Of a stretch of 64,000 bases of DNA, positions 22,290-34,100 are shown in pieces; within the stretch, counting starts at the first letter, position 1, and each line of letters opens with the position of its first letter. The stretch covers positions 37,722 to 101,721 of the forward strand of contig JBBHKE010002224.1 of NCBI GenBank assembly GCA_037447655.1. The letters run 5' to 3'. Position numbers and translations under genes: made by a program. Origin of the DNA: Zygnema cylindricum. Its lineage: Eukaryota; Streptophyta; Zygnematophyceae; Zygnematales; Zygnemataceae. Below the pieces are notes generated by a model that saw nothing but the letters and a program-made list of their open reading frames with translations, was not told where the DNA came from and did not search any database.

Positions 22290-23717
22290 TTACGAAGTAC
22301 ACAACCCAATTGTCAAAGCCGTATTAGGCTCCGAAGCTCCCACTCTCTCTCCCTCCCTCTCCTGCCACGTGGCACTCCTCTTCCTCTTCCACACAGGCTC
22401 GTCATCCTTACTCCTCAAAAAACTTTTGTCTTCTTCTGGCAACAGTAATAATTCCCCTTCTTGACCCATCCAGTGGGGCCATTCCCTAAAAACTCCTCCC
22501 TCTCTCCCTCCGATGGCCATCGAAGTAGGAGGAGATTGACTACCAAATTCCCCATCCATGGCTCCCTCTCCCTCTCCCTCTCCCACCGCCGCCACGTGTC
22601 GCTCCGACGGGCTCTCCATCGGTGCTAAATTCTGACACGTGGCGACATTCGAGTGCCCAGCTGGCATCGCCGACATTGCCAGCTGACGGAGCGCCTGCGT
22701 GGCCGCCAGGTGGCGCATGATGAGAGAATCTTCCATTACCGTATTTAGTGTGGAATTCGCCAATTCGATCGCGCAATTTATCGTCTGTTTCTGTTTCTGC
22801 CAATCAGATCGCTGGAAAGCCTCCATATTGACCAATGGAGGGGGACTGGAGGGAGCGCTACTGGCCGAAGAAAAGGACGAAACTCGGTCCAATAGGAGGG
22901 AACTCACGTGGCTGAATGGTGAGCCACGGATGTCTGCCACGTGGCAGTGAGCTTCTCCTGCAGGACTATCCGCAAAGCCATACCGTACCATGGGAGGGTT
23001 AGTGGGAGTGGGAGGGGGCACTACTCCTATCCCTGCTACCCCTCCTCCTCCTCTCCAGTCCGCATACACGGCACGAGGACGAGCTACTTTGGAGCTGCCA
23101 CGTGGCGTCTTCTCCGTATCTGCTTCTGTTTCGTCACTATGATTGGCTGCCACGTCAGCAGGAGAAGAAGGTTCCCTGGAAATTTCCTCCATTGGGGTGG
23201 CAGTGGACGTTTCTTCCAATGCGGGAGCTGACAGCTGTACCTCATTGATGTTGTCTTCTTCTGCTGACACGCGTCCCTTTTTCTGTGACCCATTCCTGTC
23301 ATCACACGTGTCAATTCTACGCTCCCTGTTCACCCCTTTCCCATTTCCACTCAAGTTCCCACTTCCAGTTCCGTTTCCGTTATCGTTCCGTTTCCGTTCC
23401 TCCGTACAAGCCTCCGTATCCTGCTCCTCTGAGTTTGTCCTTTCCCCTCTCTCACTCCTATTCCCACTAAGAGAATTTTCCGCTTTCATTTCCGTACGGT
23501 CCGCAGCTTCCTCGCTGCTTCTCCCTGGTGTCCTGACAGGTGTCACTTGCAGACCGTGCTGCTGCCCGTGGTCGGCCAGAAGCTGCCAAAGATCGTCCAG
23601 CTGGCGCCGGAAATCCGGGAATCCAGCTGTACGGCGGGCGGCAGCACAAGCACTCGGGGAAGCCCGCCGAGCACTGCCTCTCCGGGAGGCCCTAGGGCGA
23701 GGGGAAAGAGAAGCCAT
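22290..23717 (-). CDS. Single-exon 475-residue protein of unknown function
   Basis: I do not recognise this protein. The uninterrupted 475-codon ORF is far longer than chance ORFs in this window and is GC-rich compared with the flanks, which argues for a real gene. The N terminus is Arg/Ser/Ala-rich, followed by a segment with the look of an amphipathic helix (FPDFRRQLDDLWQLLADHG, about residues 33-52). The middle (70-210) is Asn/Gly/Glu/Ser-rich and probably disordered, with several Ser-Pro or Thr-Pro sites. Residues 296-355 (METAF-like start at MEAFQRSDWQKQKQ, then long Leu/Ala helices) look like a coiled or helical region. The C-terminal third is rich in Gly, Glu and Arg. There is no signal peptide or membrane segment. 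The coding DNA contains seven CACGTG palindromes. Start chosen as the first ATG of the ORF; an unseen intron cannot be excluded. Confidence 0.6.
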   Translation of the reverse strand: MASLSPRPRASRRGSARRASPSACAAARRTAGFPDFRRQLDDLWQLLADHGQQHGLQVTPVRTPGRSSEEAADRTEMKAENSLSGNRSERGERTNSEEQDTEACTEERKRNDNGNGTGSGNLSGNGKGVNRERRIDTCDDRNGSQKKGRVSAEEDNINEVQLSAPALEETSTATPMEEISREPSSPADVAANHSDETEADTEKTPRGSSKVARPRAVYADWRGGGGVAGIGVVPPPTPTNPPMVRYGFADSPAGEAHCHVADIRGSPFSHVSSLLLDRVSSFSSASSAPSSPPPLVNMEAFQRSDWQKQKQTINCAIELANSTLNTVMEDSLIMRHLAATQALRQLAMSAMPAGHSNVATCQNLAPMESPSERHVAAVGEGEGEGAMDGEFGSQSPPTSMAIGGREGGVFREWPHWMGQEGELLLLPEEDKSFLRSKDDEPVWKRKRSATWQEREGERVGASEPNTALTIGLCTS

Positions 23718-26700
23718 AGTGGGGAAACAAAGAGAAAATTGAAAATGTTCGAGACTTTAAATTAGAATTGAAGGTTTTAATTGTTTTTTGGAGTTCTTGG
23801 GAAGTTTGGGAATTGGGAGAGGAAGCTAGGGGAAAAAACGGAGTCGAATTTGGAGTAGGATTGGAGAAGAGGGACGAAGGGAAGGCTTTAAAGAGAGAGA
23901 GGGGAAAGGGAGAGCGTTTTGTGTTATGTTATTATTGTTCAGTTTTTGGATCGCGCGGGAAGAGGCGGAGGTTTGGGAAACCGCGATTGCCGCGCGCGGT
24001 TCGATGAAAACGTGGCATGCCCCAAGTAGGCGGTGACTGAACGATTTTGGCAGCGAGCTCAGCGTGCGACGCGGTCACCGCGCGTGGAAAGATACGCCAC
24101 GTGGAATGAAAATGTCGGTGAGCCACTCAATCCGCGGTAGACGGACAAAGATAGGCTGAAAATTATTTGGGCGCGCGCACGGATTTTGACGGAGGAGGAA
24201 AAGGTCAAACAAAACATGGGACGGAATAGAAATATTAGTTTCAGTTCACGTATGTGTCGCAACCGGGGTTAGCGCAACCAATGAGATGGTCGCGTTTCAG
24301 TCATAGGGGGAAATTGGATGTCCGTACAAATAGCGCCTTCCGCGGCCAGGTCGCACAGGTGGGTTGTTTTGTGTTTCATTTGGAACGGGCAGAAAAAAAA
24401 AATTGAGGAGTCTGACAGTATGAGTGACGTTTATCGGACAAATTTCGGCCAATGAGAAAGCTGTATTTTTAGCTTTTTGTTTAACAGGAAAAAAATGAGA
24501 AAAACAAATCCTACTTTGTTGTTGGAACCGCGACTTTCGTTTCAAATTTTGTCGTATTGGGTGTTCTGACCAAATGTCGAGATTCTTTCGCTTTTATGCA
24601 ATAGGTCTCTCCCAGAATTAATTTGAGCTCGGGCAGAAATAGATGCCGTACATTTTGGGAGGTCGTGCCGCAATTTTCCTTAGGCGATTTACAGAGATAT
24701 TTAGTAAATATTATATATATTTTTATTTTTGTCCTATTATGAAAATCGTTGACGATCTCTGTCGCGAATGTAGATTGTCCCTGTAAAGTGGAAACACGTG
24801 TGCCAACATAATTAGTCAGATACTCGTAAAGCTTCTAGACCAGCCAATGATTTCGATACAATATGGTAATTAAGCATTTTTTAACTTCATTTTTTTTTAA
24901 TTGGGTCTTTAGATCGGTTCGAAGAGACAAATTATTATTCATTTACATTTAGCAGTTCAATATTCTGATTCACTTTGACGATCTTTGGCCCGTAAAAAAC
25001 AAATTACATTCGAAATACAATATGTTTGTCCACGTGGCTAGTGCAATAATCATCCAATAGAGACCGCCTATTCGTGCAAGCCAATCATTACGCTTATCGA
25101 GTCATTTTGATTCGATAGCATAGCTCCAAAGCACAAGTTTTGGCTCATTCATTCAATGTTGGTGGTGTTGCGTATCGCAAACCTGCTCGCGATATTCACT
25201 AAGGGCAGAATAAACCGTCACGGTACTAAATAATATCGCAAAAAACATAAAAAAACTGATCGCATCGCGATGTTACACCACCATTGCGATGCTTTTGGTG
25301 ACATTGTTTGCCACGTCTGTGCTTCGGAATCGTATGACGGTTGTAAAACTGTACGATTTGTCGGTGGAATGTTAATCTACGCGGTACAAAAGTTTCGATA
25401 CCACCGTGCCCCTGACTTCTGACAAGCCCGTCAAACCAGAACTTCATGATACTTTCCGTACTTCCATTCAGTTTGTACTGATCCTGGTTTTCAGCGCAAA
25501 AGTGACGTGTACAGTACTATCCGTTTCACCAAAACTGTACCTTGTATCGCGTAAATATCGCTTGACGATATGCCTCAAAACGCAGTACACTATATCGCAT
25601 AATATGAACTTATGAAGATGGTTAGCGATACGATATACATATTCATGTGTACGACATATTGTGACTTAAGACCCTTTGTTACGCAACACTAAATATTTGT
25701 GCCGGTAAATAACTCTTCGCAGAGACCAGATCACAATCAAATTGGTAAAATTAATGAATCCATAAACTGCATTTAAGGGGGTCCTAAACATTTTCGAACG
25801 TCGTGCCCGTGAGAAAGATAATCATTCAAAAAAGACAAGAATGACAGAATTCATACCCGGACCACCTGCGCTAAGTGCCAGCACTGGGTACGGTATTTCC
25901 TCTTCGCGGATACCGTACTATATCGTACTATATGCACTGTATTTACGCTGACCAGATCACATTTTTTGTAATGGTCCGGGTCAGCGTCAGGTCCCAAATA
26001 GTGACAGATACACCCTGAATCTCAATTAGCTTCAATAAATAGTTCATACGAGGACTGTTTCAGTGTCGATTACTCTATTTTCGGTGTTCCACTATATTGT
26101 TCAGGAATCTTTACTTTCGGATGACATCAACATGCGTCATCATGACACTATTTATCAGCATTTTACACTAAATTCTCCTAACGCTAATAACGTTCCAAAT
26201 CTATTTTCTACATTATTTCAGGTATATTCGTAGTTTTGACCTTTGTGTAGCGTAGTTTGAGGCTTTGGGCCAATGACCACCTTTCTCTTTTGTAGTTAGT
26301 GTATAGGGTAACTTTTTGTGTTTTTAAGGTTTAATTTTTGTTTTTTGTATGTACTTTCTTTCCTTTTTATGCTTTCATTGTTGTTTGACGTTCCTAGTAT
26401 TCCTTAGGGATTTTGGTCTGTTACCTTTCATGGTCTCAACAATTTGTAGTTACAATCATGTTTTGTACTTTGATGGTCTTACCACTGCCTTTTTGGCATA
26501 AAAATGCTATTTCCTTTAATATTGTAACGTTTGACACTAATTTAAGTTCGGGCGTCATCCCAAGCGTCCCTACTTTTGCTACATGTAACCGAATGTACAC
26601 ACATGGCTTCATCTCTATGGCTCTCCAAACTTGTGGGCCAAGGGATCAAAACGAGGGGACAAGAAGCTATGCTTTTCGGAACCAGCAAGACTACGTGATC

Positions 26701-26957
26701 CACATATATGTTGTTCAAATAAATGTTCGTGCTCGTGGCATATTCAGTGGAACTTATAACATTTTCCATCCTTGTGCTTGCTTCCGTTACCTTTTACCGT
26801 ACGTCGTCAGTTCTTTATCAATCATTTGCCCTCCTTCCTTTACCCTTTTATCACCACTCCTACCCCCGTCAAGTTGAACCATCGAAGCGAGATGAGTGCA
26901 TTAACGACGTTAATTTGTTTGTAATAGCTCTTAAATTGTTATAAGAAGGTCACTAAG
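23718..26957. other. Intergenic, upstream of the unknown ORF
   Basis: The first 600 bases are GC-rich and likely hold the promoter and 5' UTR of the minus-strand gene; a CACGTG box lies at 24098-24103. The remainder is AT-rich and repeat-like, with scattered CGTAC words. The ORFs of up to 154 codons near 26.4-26.9 kb have no familiar motif. Confidence 0.45.
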
Positions 26958-27863
26958 TAGTGTTGTGTATCGGTAAAAAAATTATCGCGATAACACCGAT
27001 ACCGATAGTTATCGGTTATTGAACGGTCAGAGGTCCCGATATATCTGTACTTTCTGTACTTTCTGTCTGGAGTATTTTCTGTCCGGTAAACTGAACGGTT
27101 AATTTACGGGAAATGTACGGTCTTTTACGGGAAATGTACGAAATTTACCAAAAAAATACCTTGCACTTTGTAGTACTTTCTGGTCGGTTAACTAAACATA
27201 AATTTTACGGGAACGAACTTCATTGTACCGACAAACTGATGATCATGGAACGGGAAAAAGAGGGCGGACACAAAGTACAACGGACGCAAAAGAACATTCT
27301 ACGCGCCGCCGGAATCGAACGGACGACTTTCAATGAGAAAATACGAGCGGACGGCCGGCGTGAGCGCCGACATCCCGGAATGGCTCTTTTGGCGGCTTAT
27401 GCCAAAAAGAGCCAACGGAATGACACGTGGCAGGTTTCTAGTGGATCCCAGGGAAGAAAGGGGACAAAACCATGGGGTCGGATGTGAAAGGTACATCATT
27501 TTAACTGGAGCCGTACAAAAGTTGTACAAATCTTATGCCGCCTACTGTACTTTCGGGTTGTACAAATTATCTGATTGGTAGGCAACTAAGTAGATAGGGG
27601 TTGTGAGTAGGGCGCGTCGGGGGAATAACACGTACAGTTGAGTGAACTGGGTTTACATTTATCTGTACGGTCCGTACATATATTGCCGATAGTATCGATA
27701 TCGGTGTTATCGCCGATAATAACCGATAAATATCAGTTATTTATTGGCGATAACACCGATAACGGTTCATTGTACCAATATTGTACCAATATATCGATTA
27801 TCGGCTACCCGAGAAAAAGGCCCATATCGGTTATCGGCAAATCCTTACCGATACACAACACCA
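26958..27863. mobile_element. hAT-type MITE 3, long copy
   Basis: A 906-bp element beginning TAGTGTTGTGTATCGGTA and ending TACCGATACACAACACCA, flanked by octamers tcactaag and tcaattag (6 of 8 identical). Both ends match MITE 1 at 6538-6975, and the extra interior includes a 124-codon ORF with no recognisable transposase motif. It is probably a partly deleted relative closer to the parent element. Confidence 0.75.
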
Positions 27864-28284
27864 TCAATTAGTTACTTTCAGTTCCAAACTGTTGAACTCG
27901 ATTGAGCTTAACTACTTTTATGAATTGCCAATCATTATTATAGTTGATAACACTAATTGGGTTGCAACGCCTTTTTGCAAAAAAACAAAAAATAGTGTTA
28001 ACAACACTATTTAAAAACGTGGACTACAATAAGCCACATCCCCTTGCACTAAATTAGTATTACTAATTATAATTTCACATAAACACTAATGATTCCTTAA
28101 CACTAATAACCATGGGTGGTGTAGTTTACGACAATCACATCAATCATTTATTCTCGGCATACGAACTTGAGATCCCCCGATTGTTTTTTGGTCCTCATAC
28201 GAAAAGTAGTCGCTCCATCCGCCATCGCGACAAATGGATGATATAGACTCGTGCGACGACGAATACCACGAAAAATTTAGAGAA

Positions 28285-29625
28285 TTGATCATTGCAGTGA
28301 TTATTTTGTAGTGTTGTGTATCGGCAGGATTTGCTGATAATCAATATATTGGCACGATATGTCGCAACTGGTGTTTTCGCCGTTAAAAAGCCGATATTAT
28401 CGTTTTTTTATCGCGATAACACCGGTATCGATATTTATCAGTTTACTCCGTATTACTGAACCACCATTGTTCCGTTACACATAGTTCGGAAGAGATTGCT
28501 ACACGTATAATGCCATGCTATATAAACTGGAAAATATAATACAATATATTATAAAATACTAATACATAGCCTACTATATTCTTTATACTTATCGCTGATA
28601 AGGAATTTGTTGGTCTCGGAGCGATACATCGGGATCCTTGACCGTTCGATAACCGATAACTATCGGTATTGGTGTTATCGCGATAAATTTCTTGCCGATA
28701 CACATCACTACTATTTTGGTTGCGCATTGTCACTTACGTCATCTTGTCAAGATTGTACGTTTTAAGCAGGTAAAGTACTGTTGAGTTTCAATTTGATGGT
28801 CAATCAGTTGAACAACTTTGACTTTCAAAATATTGTAACACCGGTTGAAATTTTGCCGCGCCTGTGAACGTCAACCATCATAATAAAATCAACAATTCAC
28901 ATGGCCGGCAAAGGTTTGTGGTAACAAAACTGCGGGAACCACATGTAAATAAAAGTGTCGCGCTGAGTCACTTTCTCACTTTACCTGAGCTCCACTATGA
29001 GAGCACATGTGGGCTCTTAACTTAGCCGCAAAATTGAAATCTAATCGTGAATCGTAAATAGTGTAGCTTGATTTGGTCGCACGTGACTACTCGCCTTTTT
29101 TTCATTTAGTTTGATACTTTTACGCGGGGCCGTTTTATTTTAGTCTACAAAGTATATTTCATTTCGTGCGATTTAATTTATCTGTACAAGACTTTTAGTA
29201 CTTTAGTTTTGAGAGGTTTCTTTTCGCTTCGTTCTTCAATTAAGTCCAATGTAAAGATTCGCGATTAAATTTCAATTTTGCGATGCTCTCATGTGCTCCC
29301 ACAGTGGAGCTCAAGTATAGTGAGAAATTGACTGTGCGCAACACTTTTATTTACATGTGGTTGCCGCAGTTTTGTTACCGTAAACCTTCGCCGGCCGTGT
29401 GAATTGTTGATTTTATTATGACAGTCGACGTTCGCAAGCGCTTCAAAATTTTAACCGGTTATAACAATATATTGAAAGTCAGTTCAACTAATTGACCGTC
29501 AAATTTAAACTCAACGGTACTTTACCTGTACCAATGTGTACTTAAAACGTACAATCTTTGACAGGGTGACGTAAGTGACTGTGCGCAACCAAAATAGTCA
29601 CTGCCATTATCAATTCCCAATATTT
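28285..29625. repeat. Long imperfect inverted repeat (foldback), interrupted by a hAT-type MITE
   Basis: The left arm (28285-28308 plus 28711-29055) is complementary to the right arm (29257-29625) over about 360 bases, with a loop of about 200 bases. Shared landmarks are GGTTGCGCA, TTACGTCA, ATAATAAAATCAACAATTCA, AACCACATGTAAATAAAAGT and GAGCTCCACT. The left arm is broken by the MITE at 28309-28710. It could be a long-TIR (Mutator-like or foldback) element; I saw no unambiguous target duplication at its outer ends. Confidence 0.8.
28309..28710. mobile_element. hAT-type MITE 4
   Basis: A 402-bp element starting TAGTGTTGTGTATCGGCA and ending GCCGATACACATCACTA. The target duplication is ttattttg (28301-28308) versus ctattttg (28711-28718). 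The uninterrupted right arm of the surrounding inverted repeat holds the empty site (29590-29597, read on the minus strand) with a single copy of that octamer. Confidence 0.88.
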
Positions 29626-31148
29626 ATGGAATCACTCTGGAGTTATGTCAATTTTTGCAATGTTGTTTTTAATTACTGTAGCTAAGTCTGGGACTGCGAC
29701 ACGTCACGCATTATGTTTCGTAACGTTTTGCGTGTACATTTTATTTCAATTCGTTATCGTGCGAGTTACGTTTCCGTACAGTACCTTAGTCGTTTCGTTT
29801 CACATTATTTTGTTTGACGGCGTACCTTTCCGCGCCTGTATTTTAAGACCTCCCTTTGCACCCAAGTTCAATGACTTGTTTGCGTTTTAGAATTAGAATG
29901 CTGTGGTTCCATTTCCCGCTGAGTTTGAAAATCCGGCTTATGAGTGAGTGATTATTGGGTAAACAAACTCGGTTTAAAATGAGTGAATTTTGCCGAGAGT
30001 ATACCTTGGTCTATGATGTGCTTATGGGCATTGACTATAATATGAGTTTATGATGTTTTAATGCGAGTTTATTAAGCTTCCTCATTTAGTAATTTTTAAC
30101 ATTTATGCAAACGGTAAATAAGTGTTGATTATATCATTAGGCATTGGAGTGGGATTTGTCCCATATCAAAAATAATAGATTGAGAATTTATTTAGGCAAC
30201 CAGCATGGCCGGGAGAAGAAGCAGAAATCACATTCACCACCCGGACAGAGGACAACTACGGAGACCTCGGAAGAGAGGAAGACTCCCGAAGCACCTTCTA
30301 AAGAACCAAGCAAAAAGGATGCGGTATCCGAGGAGGATCTGCACCAAGGTCCAAGGATCATTTTTGCACTGGATCGATCTTGCGCAATGAGTTCCAGCTT
30401 TGATGTAAATGCTACTTACAATCAAACACATTCAATCAATCATAACATCAAATATACTTGACATCAAACAGATTGCAGGTGATCAATCCTGTTTCTTATT
30501 TATTTGAATTCACAGGTAGATACCTAAGATTCTGAAGAAATCAAACATCCACATTTCTATCATCCTAGAAGGGCATGTGAAACTAATTTTTTTATTAGGA
30601 AATATATAAAGATTTCCCAACAGGGGAGACCAGAGTTTTCGAAAAAACCACCTCTTCAAAGCGAAGTGGACGGCGAAAAAACCAAATTAGTAATCCAATA
30701 ATTTGACTGCTAGGGAAACCTAAAGCACAACGTTAACTGAGAACTTTATGCAGCAAAGAAAAGACGGCTCTGAATCATAAGGCGAGGAAACAAGAGATGC
30801 GAGCTGTTTTCGCATCTCCATCTTTTATCTACATATGCCATCTAAAAAGGGTGTGGACCCACCTCCATATCTTTTTACCTCTAGAATCCTCTCACCTAGT
30901 TGAGAAACGAGAACGACAAATATTCACAAGAAAAAATGTGACAACTGCACTTCCTCAACTCTCGACCTTCTCCCACAACAGTATTAAAGGTTAAAGGTTT
31001 TGGCCAGCTAGTCTACCTGTTGTCTAAAGAAATTAACTTCGCTAATTACTACAAAATTGAGCTATTAAGTTAAATGACCAGAATTTAGTTAAGCTCTATT
31101 AAAAAAAAAAAGCAAGCCAGCCAGCCAGCCAGCCCGTTTCTGAACATT
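29626..31148. other. Intergenic, possible short exon at 30205-30400
   Basis: Mostly AT-rich. A GC-richer island at 30200-30400 encodes hydrophilic Lys/Glu/Pro/Ser-rich peptide in one frame and Arg-rich peptide in another. It might be a lone exon or a retroelement fragment, but I cannot support a gene. A (CCAG)5 microsatellite lies at about 31114-31134, downstream of the SPL gene. Confidence 0.35.
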
Positions 31149-31154
31149 TTTATT
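31149..31154 (-). terminator. Polyadenylation signal of the SPL gene
   Basis: AATAAA on the minus strand, 35 bases after the stop codon of the SPL gene. This is a canonical signal at a plausible distance. Confidence 0.5.
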
Positions 31155-31188
31155 TCAAAAAAGTAAAACTACAACAACGTTTTTACTA

Positions 31189-34100
31189 TTACACTTGCGG
31201 CTTTTCCATTCCCCAAGCAGAGAGGCAACGCCTAAAGGACATCGAGATCATTTTCATTTGGCCAGGATTTGAAACTAACACACATAACCCAGCACAAGCA
31301 ACCATCACCGTCAACACTGTTACCATTACACTTTGAGCCATTCGCCTATCAGTCCTGACAGCCCTGTGACAACTATTTACTCTGTGAGCAACATCATGCA
31401 GTCCATATTCCCAATTTGTCTGTTTTTGGATGATCCTGAGGTTTTTCTTCAGGTTTGTAACAAGGTCAGTCCCATGAGAAGCACTCGACTTCTGTGATTT
31501 TGAAAGAAAAGGATCTTTCTCAGAGAATGAGCTATAAAGTTCGGGCATTGTGACATGCACTTCAGCATGGTCCTTTCCCTCTGAGAGAGTCAGTTTAGAT
31601 GGGACAAAAGTTGGCAACTGACCGGCAACATCCGCCATCAACCTCTTTGCAACAATAAGGTCCCAGTGCGAATTTCCCATGAGGCTCGCGTAGTCCCGAG
31701 GGGTTTTACCAAAGACATCACAGGAACTCGTCCAAAAAAGTGCCTGCGGTGGCAACACATCTGTCAGAGTCGTAAAACCCTAAAATCTCCAACCTTGAAA
31801 CAATTTCCAACCTGGCAAAAAAAGAGCCGCAGAGTCCAGCCGAAATAAAAAGACCACGTACTTGCACGTGACAATACAAGAGAACACCATTTTGAGCTGA
31901 ACGCTTTCAACGAGGAAAACTAAAGACTTCAGCCAGCACTCCAGCAACGAAGACTGTTTCGCCAACAATCTCACCTCCTTGCAATGGCTCGTTAGTAACT
32001 GTACAAATCTTTCTCCATTTGATTGAAGGGCCGCCAAATGTAATGCTGTCAGCCCTCCAGGCCCTTGCCAGGTGGCCTCCCACCAGCCCGTTCTACCAGC
32101 TCTAGTCCACTGTTCCCTCCCAAATACAATTATAGTTTCTGCTAATGAAAAGTGTCCTGCCACCACTGCCCCATGAAGAAGACTAAATCCATCCCCATCA
32201 ACGCCGACAGCCTGAACCCCTTCACATTCACTCCAAAAATGTTGAGAAGATGTGGCCTTATCGAGCATATTCACCATCTGCAGAAGGTGCCGAGTAACCG
32301 CGGGCCATCCTCTCTGCGCTGCAAAACTCAGAAGCCTCCTTAACCTTTCTAAAGCCAGTCTCCCATTTCCTGAAGCATCCATCCTCGGTCTATCAGCTGC
32401 CTCTACAGATGAGTCCACATTCAGGTGACCCCGCCTGTTCAGGCCAGCAAGTACCCATCCAAGATCCTCCAGAAAGTCTGCAATTTCCTGTTCTTTTTGT
32501 ACACGAACTTGCAGAGCTGCGTATTTCGCTGCGTTTACCTTCATGGTTAGATCAGCCGGCTCAGCCACCTGTAAACTTCGATTGAACTCAGCTTTGCTGG
32601 CATCTTCTATTTCCAGGGCAAGCGTGTTCACTTCCGCACAAATACGTTCGTCCGCAACCAATAAGGGCCTGTGATTACTGCAGCCTACACCGTGTTCAAT
32701 CTGCAATCCAAAATCTCGGTATAAATCAGTACGCCCAATTACCTGCTGTAACCTAACATTCAATGGCCGTAAGAACAACTGAGGTTTTCAGACTATGGTC
32801 AGAAACATTAAGAGGGCAGAATAAGCCATATTCACTGACCTCAAGGTGAGCACTTCCTTGCTCATGGCTATTGATCTTTGGTAACATAAAACTGAAGGAA
32901 TCCTCCATTTTTCTCCTTAGAAAAGAGAACTGTACATTACGTTTTCCTTGGTGCCTTGCCACAACCTCATCATCACTGTCTGTAAACTCTGTGTCATCTT
33001 CCTCGTCCATTGCTCCATGTGCCACACAACAATCAGCTTCCACATTTGCTGCATTAATGGGCTCTTGCAATATATACCCTCCTCCTATGGAACATAATAT
33101 CCTGCATGATTTTCCTCAAAGAAAACCTTAGTTAGTCGAAGAATAGGTCAAACTGTCAGTATTTGTTCTAAAACTCAACTCAATATCATCCCTGAAATTC
33201 AACAGCTCTCGAGCATGTCCCGTAGTATTGTTTTTACCTTGGTACACAATGCAACAGATGCTAAACTCTTTCATGAATTTTCTACGCGCAACACAGTATA
33301 CAGGACAATTCCAGCATAGAAACTGTATCTAGGAACAACCTCAGTTGAACTTTACGTATGGAAATAGTATCAAGCAAATATGCCCCTTGCATCCAAAAAT
33401 TATATGTACAAAATTTACCTGGATGCTGGAAGGCGAAAGTTATAGCCTCGCATGACCACCCGAGTGGCTCTTTCTGCTTCCACACAGAGTGGTCGCACGG
33501 AAAACAGAACAGGTCCATCCATCTCATGAAGTCGTGCAACATTCATCACCACACCTGCAAAGAGAAAAATAATGAGGATCGTGTTGCTGAATTTAGTAAT
33601 GTATCCCAAAGACAATTAAATGCAGAGCTGAGTTACAAAAACAAAATACAGATCGACTGCAGAATGAATTACAGATCCAACCACCTAAATGAAGATTATC
33701 GATAACTTGCTGGCATTCCAGGAAAAACATATGCAGGCAAATTTACTTTGGCTCCATGTATCTTACCATCGTTAACAGCAGCAAACTGGCTTTTCACCTG
33801 CACCAACATGCGGCCAATGCCAAACAAATTTTGTCCTTCACCGATTATAAGTCGTTCCAGGCAGCTCTTCAAGTTTCTCTCCAACTGCAAGCCGACGTGC
33901 ACAGTCCGAATCAGTTCTGTAATCTTACTAGCAGATAGGTTGCCAAAATAGATGTCATATATTCAGAAGTATTTACACTACATGTAGATTTTTTTCACAG
34001 GAATGTTTAGCACGCCATGAGAATATTTGAACTTATTAAACTTATTAAATCCTCCATGGTACAGTCGCAAACCAGTCAGGAAGTAAGACCTCAAAACAAC

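Noticed and set aside
23143-23742. 199-codon plus-strand ORF
   Set aside because: It is antisense to the longer 475-codon ORF and has the composition expected of a shadow frame.
27864-28130. Possible short mariner-type MITE (CACCATCAATTAG ... CTAATAACCATGGGTGGTG)
   Set aside because: The ends match poorly and the left side lacks a flanking TA; it abuts the hAT-type MITE and could be chance.
30144-30461. Possible exon of a small gene
   Set aside because: There is no conserved motif and no convincing splice partners or flanking exons; two frames are equally open.
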